Part shown: positions 56,508 to 64,000 of the stretch, in pieces
Layout: each line of letters opens with the position of its first letter
How positions within the stretch are numbered: position 1 is the first letter of the stretch
Assembly (NCBI GenBank): GCA_010356995.1
Contig: ML996691.1
Coordinates: 221,299 to 285,298, forward strand
Direction: 5' to 3'
Source: Trichodelitschia bisporula
Lineage: Eukaryota; Ascomycota; Dothideomycetes; Phaeotrichales; Phaeotrichaceae
DNA: 64,000 bases
Program-made: the position numbers and the translations under genes
The notes under the pieces: model-generated
Told to the model about the DNA's origin: nothing
The model's database searches: none
The model's input: only the letters and a program-made list of their open reading frames with translations

Positions 56508-57839
56508 GCGAGCTGCCTCCTATCGCGCCAAACTATGCTGAAATCAGCAGCAGCAACTTCTCTGGCTTGCATTTCTCGTGCACCCAGATCACGTGACACG
56601 ATTATGTAATGGTGAATTGTGGGATGAGCCGAGACGTCAAATCCAGGCATGCTACGCGCCTTAACTTTTTTCGACCATGGCAGTCCTCCGTCGGCTTCTT
56701 GCGTTTCATGAATTGCAGCCTTTTGCCGAAGTACCCAGAAAGTGACCTCCTAGAATGCTTCTGGCATAATCTTGGTTAGCTATCAGCAAGCTGGCCAGCC
56801 AGCTACAGAGCTCACCCACTTCGCAACGCGCAAGAAGGATTGGATCAAACATACACCGACCGGCTCAATGATGAACAGTACCCGAGAGTCTAGGATGCAA
56901 GCACATCATGTACGGATACCGAAAGATGCAACGGGAACGCACAAGTCCATTTCCGGACTTTGGCCAATGACTTGGACATCTCGACATTGGCCATCCTCTT
57001 AAAGCACTTGAAACCTGCGTGTACGGGTGGAACAAGCAAATAGATGATCGCGGAATCTCTGGATACACCCACTAAACGGGAGAACCAGGACCAGGCCTTC
57101 TCGCTTTGCAAACGCGCAGTTCTTGGAGCACGAGCGGCGGCACTCTGCATGGATCACTCCCTTTCGGTGGGCTACTAAGCAACAGTTCCGCCGGTCGATT
57201 GAAGTATCTACCTCATTATCTCTCTTCTCTCCGTCAATGAAGCAACCGGGTGTGCTTGAAAGATCGGACCGGAACGGCAGTCTGATGCCAAGATATATCA
57301 ACCCGTGACCGCGCTTTACCCGATATGGCTTGTTTTACTCCGGGGGAGGCGAAGCCGTTACGGGTACCGCCGCAAAGCTCCAGGAACTGACTGGGCCGCT
57401 ACCAGGCGTCCGTTTGGCGGCGACGGCTAGCCGCCCACGGCCAGATGAAGCACTGGGCGGCTAACGAAAAGTGAGCGTACCATATCGATGCTAAATGGCC
57501 GGTTGCATTTTTTTGTATCAGACAAGGCTGCCCTTGAGCCACGTCAGTCTGATATGGCCCTGCCGTCCGAGGCGTGGTCTAACTGGTCTCCTCAGTCGGG
57601 ATGCGACATCGACGTCTGTCAACATACCCGTCTCCACCCTGCAAGTACTCGTAGATCTCAGGAGGGGAGTCATCGAGCTGCCTCCTAGCTGAGGCTAGCC
57701 GTACACCAGCCGGAATCCATTCACATCATCTTCGCCTTATCCCCTTCGATGTTTCTGTTCGGCTTCAGCCTTTGTCTTCTCATCCCTGGAAATATCTCGG
57801 CTTCATTGCAAACCCCTATCGAAGCGTCAAGTTACGGCC
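56508..57839. other. Intergenic between HET gene and giant gene
   Basis: 1.3 kb with short, unconvincing frames. It should hold the 3' end of the HET transcript and the promoter of the next gene. Nothing else is recognised. Confidence 0.5.
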
Positions 57840-60800
57840 ATGGAGGCGTTGCAGTACCAAATCAACCACATCTTCTTGCCACCGAGGCTTCCTCAGCGAG
57901 CTGATGAGGATTCGGGTGAGGAGCATGAACTGGCTAAAACCGTTCGGGACGCCCTGCGGCGTTTTAACGACGAATTTGAACTCTCCGCGGAACAACGGCC
58001 AAGAGTTCAGCGATGCCTCGACATGCTCAGTGCATTTGTCGAAACTTCTGCTGGATCAGGGCATATGGATGAGGGCATCCTCGAGAGGAAGCTTCTGGAT
58101 CTGACCGATCATGGTTGGCATCACCCTCCAAGATCGATGAGCTATCACTAAAACACCTCACAGGTTCCCTTGTCCTTCACATCAAACACCAGAATGCAGG
58201 TCTTCTCCTGACTCGCATCGATAATGAACTCTTATTTGAAAGCTTCGAGCTTCTTGCTCAAAACAAAGATGTCATGGCTTGCTTGGGGAGACTTCGTCGT
58301 CACTTCCCTGGACCTGCAGTGGCAATAAGCTATGACCGGCTTTTCGATGCTCCCTTTCGCAAGCATCTTATCAACGTCCTCGTCGAACTGGATCAGAGAA
58401 CTGTCTCTCACATGGTCCCTATCGTCAGGAAAGCGGGCAAGGACGTCAGCGAAATTCGCGATACAACGAAACCCACCCTGGTGACCGAAATGATCATGGG
58501 CCTTTTACGGGGTTTGGGCCGCGTTGCGACGGTTGATCGAATTATCAAACATTCCCGGGAGCAAGTTTTGTGGGACAATGTCAAAGTACCTTGGCACAGG
58601 TCTGCTGTATGGTTGTTGATTCGAGTTGCCCTGCAACTCTCTCTTGACCGTCACAGACTCGACTTGGTGGAGCAGAGCACATTGTACAAGGATTTTATCC
58701 TAGTCCTGCTTGCCTGCGTCTTGGAGAAGGCTTTCTTAAGCAAGAACCGTCCTCATGATGAAACCCTTTTTGTCATGACAGAGAAGATATCCCGTCGTCT
58801 TACCAAACGGGAAAAGGCTGAAGGTGCCCCCGGGTTCAGTTTTGTGGCCAGCACGATGGACCGTGTTCAGTCTTTGCTCCACGGCCGATGGGACGAACAA
58901 CAAAAGAAGGGTGCTTGCAACTTCGACCTGGCTAGTTCTACAGTCCAAGCCCTGGACTTTAGCGCGGACGCTCTGCTGTCAACAAACGACATGAAGCTCG
59001 GAAAGTACTTGGAGAAAATTACCTCCTGTGGCAAGTCATCGAACAGCAGTACTAGCGGAGATCGAGGCTTCCCGTTCCAGTCGAACGTCAGCGACCCAAA
59101 TACCCTACCCTCTTGCAACTTCGGCGGTTCCGGTGAAGTTGTCCTGTTCCAACTGGCCGACTTCGAAGAGTGGGTTCGGCAGCATCTTGACGACTGGCTC
59201 TCAGGCAGACTGAACGACACAGCCACGTGTGAGCAGCTTGCGGACTGCATTTTCTCCTATCGGACGGCTGCTTCTCAGGCATACACTGGAAACCCCGAGT
59301 CATTGTCCATCATGTTTCTCACGATGATGTCACTTTGGGTTGCGTGCGACAAATCTGCCATCAGTATCCATCCCCTCATGCTTAATTATGGTACAGGCTT
59401 CCCCCAAGAGGCCTTCAACTCGCTTGTGCTTCCCAAAAAGTGCCAACTGAGGCAGTTGGGTTACGTTGAAGACCATCTCTCCCGGCGCACGTCGCGCAAG
59501 TCGCGCAAGTCGCCACCATGGGTGATGCGGGACGGTGGCAGCATTGATAAGAGGGCCTTTCCAGTCGCTCACTTTGATGCTTTTCCTTTCTACCAGGGTC
59601 TTCGAACTAGGATCATGTGTGCTGCAGAGCGCGAGAAGCAAGCGAAAATCAAACAATTTTGGCGTGAGAAGCGCAAGCATTCCGATCTCCTTCAAGATTA
59701 CAGCGCGGCCGATCACGAGTATTACTACGATCCGTGGGGGGACGAACGTGATTCCGGCAACTGCCGGAAGTGCTCTCTGAAAAAGTCGACTGATGAAATG
59801 CACATTGATGTGTTCGAACACCCGCTCCCAATGTGTCCAATCGAGGCAAAGGTCGTCATCTTTGAGCTTTGCCCTCCGCCCGCCTTCGTTGCATGGAGAC
59901 ATGTCACGCTTTCACTATTGTTTGAAAATTTCACTCTTGAGCAAACACCTTCAGATGATAAGTTGTACGGCATCGAGTATTTTCCACTTCTCGCAAAATT
60001 CCGTGCCGAGCATTGTACCTCAAAACTGGACACGACGTTCATCATCAAGTCACAGACCAAACCCTTCAAAATTTCCCATTACGCAAATATAGCTGTCAGT
60101 GAGGCAACGGAGCTCAACATTTGTGTCAATCACGGATGCCGCTATGACTTTTACGATACCGATTCGGGAACGGTCGTCCCGCAGTCATTTTCAGATCAAT
60201 TTTGTTTGAGACCCATGTGCTCGTACGCACCCGACGCCGTCCCAGCCGCTCTGCGAAAATGGATCGAGGGCACTGGCCACAGTATGAATGACGTTGTTGC
60301 TGGGCAGTGTGACTGTCCAGATGCGATGTCATTGCGCGAATTTAAGGACTTCGGCCAGCTGCGTGCAGGTCTTCTGCTTCAGTGGCAGAACATTGCTGCC
60401 CAGCTCATGATCCCAGTCTTGAATATCAACAAGCAGGAGTCTGCATTCTTGTTTCTGCAAGCTGCAAACGAGGCAGGTCCAAGGAAGGTCGGAAGAAAAG
60501 GGAGCTCATATTTGCGGGATTCTCCCAAGTTACTGAACGAAGAACGCTTCGCCCAGGTTCTGCGCGAAGGCTTGAGCAAATCTCTGGCCAGGATCGAAGA
60601 GAACTGGGAAAACGACGTCGCCCTCTACCTTCTGCTCGGCATCACAACGAAATTGATTTCCTGTGGTCCAGCCGGTATTCAAGGGGATTGCTTGACTCTG
60701 CTTGCTCGAATTCGGGACATGTCGACAGCTTGGACGCAGAAGCTCCTGGAAAAGATGGGAGAAGAGAAGTCAAACGAAGAAGTACACGCCTTGGGCCGGC

Positions 60801-63800
60801 GCGCCCTTATGATGGCTCTGATATGTCATGGGACCTTTGACATAGGGCCTGACCATCTCGAAGCTGTACTGGAAGACCCGAGGCAAGCGGCTCTACTTCT
60901 CAGGTCAGCTATCATCATCTCGGACTATTCTTCGGCCCAAACCCTTCAAACCAGTAACCCGATTTTGACTATCCTCATCCATCGCTTCCACCGGCTTTCA
61001 TACCAGGTGGTGTGTGCACTCAGCTCGAGAATCCGAGACATTCCCGATTCCGGTCTCCACCGAGCCGTCAAGAGCCAGTGGGAGGACTTCCCTTCTGAGG
61101 TGCTCTGGTCGGCCGAAGAGCCGCCATATTCCCATGTCTTGCTGGCAACGTCATATCTGGGCGACAATCCCCGCCATCTCCAGTTCAATTTGCTCACAGG
61201 CAGCCTGCTAATCAATGGATCACCACTTTGTACGCTGCCCAACGATTTCCAGGCCCATGAAACCTATCAGAGGATTTTTCCACATCAAATCATGAGAGTC
61301 GGGCCTTCGGGTATGACCGGGATGATTTTTTCGGCTACTACCCTTCACAGTGGACACGAAGTCCACTTTGGGATGTCCGAAGGCGAATTGATCGTCCGAT
61401 CGCGAAAAGGATCAAAGACATATGAACTGGTTCCACACCAATATCTCCGAGGCGACTTTCCTAAGCTTCTGGTTTCGGAATACGCTCATTGGTTCGTCGA
61501 AGGGGAAAACTTATTAGAGTTTCGACCGTTGGAAAGAGTCTGGATCACGTCAGATGCATGCGAGTGGGACAAATCCAAAGGTTGGCTCTTCACGTACAAC
61601 CTTCAAGGAGAGGCACGACTTGTGAACGGGTTTGAGCGGCCCTGCCTCGGCGTCGGCAGCGATACCTCTCAGCTCATCTCGAAGATTTTGCGGCCGTTGG
61701 AAGAGGGTGCATTCATTCATCTTATTTTGGACGAAGCAAAGGGGAGTCTCAACATTGACCTTCCCCGGTTTCGGATCTCCTTCGTGCTGGACTCTAAGAA
61801 AGACACAATCATGTCAACGAACTATCGGGGATACGCCATCGACCCGAACCAGGATGTTGGAACAGTCAACGGGCTTTCCAATAAGCTGATACTTTATGAA
61901 GCGTCAACTTCCAGTAGGCGGCCGTCAAGGGCAGTCTTGGTACCAGATGGATCCATCAAGTTTACCAAAGGGACTGTCGGGGATACTGCCACGATTGATT
62001 ATGGCGATGAGCGACGTATTCAGCATCATTTTTTCCAGGTTGACACTCTTCTTGGTCAACTAAAGAGCGGTGGCGCCTTGCTGAGCAAGCTTTTCCTGAT
62101 TCATCTGCATGCTGTCACATCCCACTGCCTCCCAGACAGGTTGACTCGCCGTACTGGCACGCAGGAAGCGCTCCGCTTATTAGACTCAGCGGCCATACGC
62201 TCCTTCCAGAGACTGCGAGAGGATGAAATCAAACTCCTCAACGAGATTGCAAAAATCAGCCCGCGTCGACGGTTTTACCCTAAAAATCTCCAGGACATGC
62301 AACGAACTCACTGGTCGAATCTTTCCTCCTTATCTCAGGACGATGCATTTGCGCGATTGGTTGGAAGTATCCTTAACCACGCCAAAACCTGTGAGATGTT
62401 CTTCCCGGAGGACGAGCGGAAGAAGATTGATATTGAACATGAGTCGATTGAAGCACTGGTTGATCGCGAAATTATCAGGATAGCAGGCTTCCGGGCACCT
62501 CAGTTCGGTGCGGAGCAATTCAGCACGAACAAAGATGAAGTCTATAATAGTCGGGAGCTCACATCATCTGACGAAGAGTTGCGGGTATATAGGTTGAGTC
62601 ATTTTCTGGATGCTCAACAGTCCGCTGCGCTCCTGGAGACTCCTTCTCTGAACATCCGTCAAGTTCTTGTCGGCCTCTTCGGAAAATGTTCAGTTGTAGG
62701 ACCATTGTCCAACTCAAGCATCCCCGAACTTGTCTTTGGCGTTGACTGGCTCGTGGCATCGCAAAGAAATGAGAGGCTTAGCAAATTCTGGTGCTTGATC
62801 CAAACAACGCTCTCCAACACCGATCCTTGGACGGACAGGTACAAGTTCATGACATTTTTTGCGGGGTTGATATTCTCGGAGAACGCCGATTTCCAGGTCA
62901 TCCAGTTTCTCCTCGCCTTCTTACTCTTTCCAGATATGCACGTCTTTCGACCCCCGGCCAGTCGCTTGTTTTCCCTTCAGGAAGGTGACAAACCCGTAAA
63001 GTGGAAGATCGTCGATGTTATAAAGAAGCACAAACTCCCCTTTGAAGGTTCAGACAGCTCCGAGGCACATCTCAACTCTTTACCCCATGAATCGTACCAG
63101 GCACTTCAGCGAAGGAGGAGACGAGTCTACAATGACAAGGTTGACGAAGTCTCTGGAGAGTTTGCTGACCACCTGATCAGTCAGTGGCCGTGTCCTTCTC
63201 CCGATTCGCCTCCAAGTCAGTGGAATGGATACCTGAATGTTGGAGATTGCATGAATGACATTCGCCCACTATTCATTGCATGGCATGACAACAGGGGGTT
63301 TTACGCCTACCTGAAGAGAGCAGTCAGGGTGCTCCTAGACTTGCCGGTTTTCGACGGCAACAGGATTAACTACGTTATGTCCTTCGAGCCGACATTTCAC
63401 ACGCCGGCGAGGCGATATATTGGCGTTGCCGATATCTTTTCTCAGGATGCCCCGGACGTAAAGGATGTCAAAGAGAACAGGTTCCATGACCTCTGGGACA
63501 GCAAGAACACTGTCGAAATCCAGCCTTCTATGTTGGCCCTCCTGGGAAAGCTCGAGCTCCTCAGCCAAGTTGAGCATGAGCGAGACTACACGAAGGAGCT
63601 GAAAGAGAGTCTACGGGAGCTGCAAACCAGTTTCAGTGACCCAGTTCTGACCAGTGAAGACGAAAGACCCGCATTCGGTACTATGGAGGAGATGTTTGTC
63701 CAGTATCGCCACAGCTGCCTGACAGAAGTGAACCGGATCGACAGCACTTTACGCCGCGTTTTGACTCGAGGACCGCTCGACCTGTGTCCGGGAATCGCAG

Positions 63801-64000
63801 CATGCTCAACAGTGTGGCCAATGGTAACCCCTATTTTGCTGCTGGAGCAACTTTCCAGGTCCAGATGGCACAAGCTCAGCGAAGGGTGGAAGCGCTGCAT
63901 TGTCAACTATGCCCTCGCCATCACCCACTTCCAGCGAGCTGAGCGATTGCTCAAAGCTTGCGGCAACGTCAACGAGTTGATTAAGGAGATTGTCAATGTT
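57840..64000 (+). CDS. Giant DUF6606/DUF3638-family protein, N-terminal ~2037 residues (runs off window)
   Basis: Exon 1 (57840-58113) starts at GCCATGG and encodes MEALQYQINHIFLPPRLPQR. A 50-nt intron follows (GTTGGC donor, ATCACTAAAAC branch, CACAG). Exon 2 starts at 58164 and stays open for 1945 codons to the window edge. The DUF6606-type N-terminus has INHIFLPPRLP and LVLHIKHQNAGLLLTRID. Later marks are RSAVWLLIRVALQLSLDRH, YIGVADIFS and DPNQDVGTVNGLSNKLILYE, typical of the long middle part of this family. The DUF3638 and DUF3645 domains, expected after about residue 2000, would lie beyond the edge; full proteins are about 3000 residues. Databases often label the family as ubiquitinyl hydrolase, but no peptidase site is visible here. 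Function is unknown. Confidence 0.9.

Noticed and set aside
58736-63906. Many short frames on both strands inside the giant gene
   Set aside because: One plus-strand frame is open throughout 58164-64000 and matches a known family; the others are shadows.
1-64000. CRISPR array, plasmid or phage features
   Set aside because: The window is clearly eukaryotic; no spaced direct repeats of that kind were seen.

Overview
The window is nuclear DNA of a filamentous ascomycete (Pezizomycotina); class and species cannot be fixed from the sequence. The genes are split by very short introns of 42 to about 125 nt with GT..AG ends and CTRAY-like branch points, and promoters are pyrimidine rich. The gene set includes a WOPR master regulator, a Crh wall transglycosylase, a HET-domain protein and a giant DUF6606-type protein. 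There is one 10-N assembly gap beside a poly-G run at about 20.13 kb. I see no tRNA, rRNA, CRISPR array, intact transposon or biosynthetic cluster.

Layout. 0-7 kb is a sparse, accessory-looking stretch: a small C2HC zinc-finger-like protein (118-628), a four-exon MFS transporter of the allantoate-permease type (2610-4359, minus) and a 290-residue protein of unknown family (6098-7015, minus). 7-15.5 kb holds no gene I can support and leads into the WOPR regulator (Ryp1/Sge1/Wor1 family, 15575-17158, plus). 18-24.5 kb has three minus-strand housekeeping or wall genes: GH20 beta-N-acetylhexosaminidase, TIM17 (with an inferred 6-nt exon) and a GPI-anchored Crh-like GH16 protein. At 26.9-30.4 kb lies the large NAD-dependent glutamate dehydrogenase (plus, seven exons), followed by a 129-residue Lys/Ala/Pro-rich protein.

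From 33.9 to about 40 kb there is an island of short coding-like pieces, some with credible introns, that never form a whole gene; this is the least explained part of the window. From 40.2 kb the DNA is gene dense again: GH47 alpha-1,2-mannosidase (minus), a RED-like spliceosomal protein (minus), a Cys-rich protein with UIM-like helices (plus), a Myb/Reb1-like DNA-binding protein (minus) and a 1177-residue protein with a conserved-looking Cys/His motif (minus). The right end has a HET-domain gene (plus) and the first ~2037 residues of a giant DUF6606/DUF3638-family protein that runs off the window (plus).

The genes do not form one pathway. Three themes recur: cell wall and glycan work (Crh, GH20, GH47), nitrogen and carbon supply (MFS transporter, NAD-GDH), and nuclear control (WOPR, Myb, RED-like). 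The HET gene and the giant gene are same-strand neighbours, a pairing that may matter for self/non-self recognition, but that is inference.
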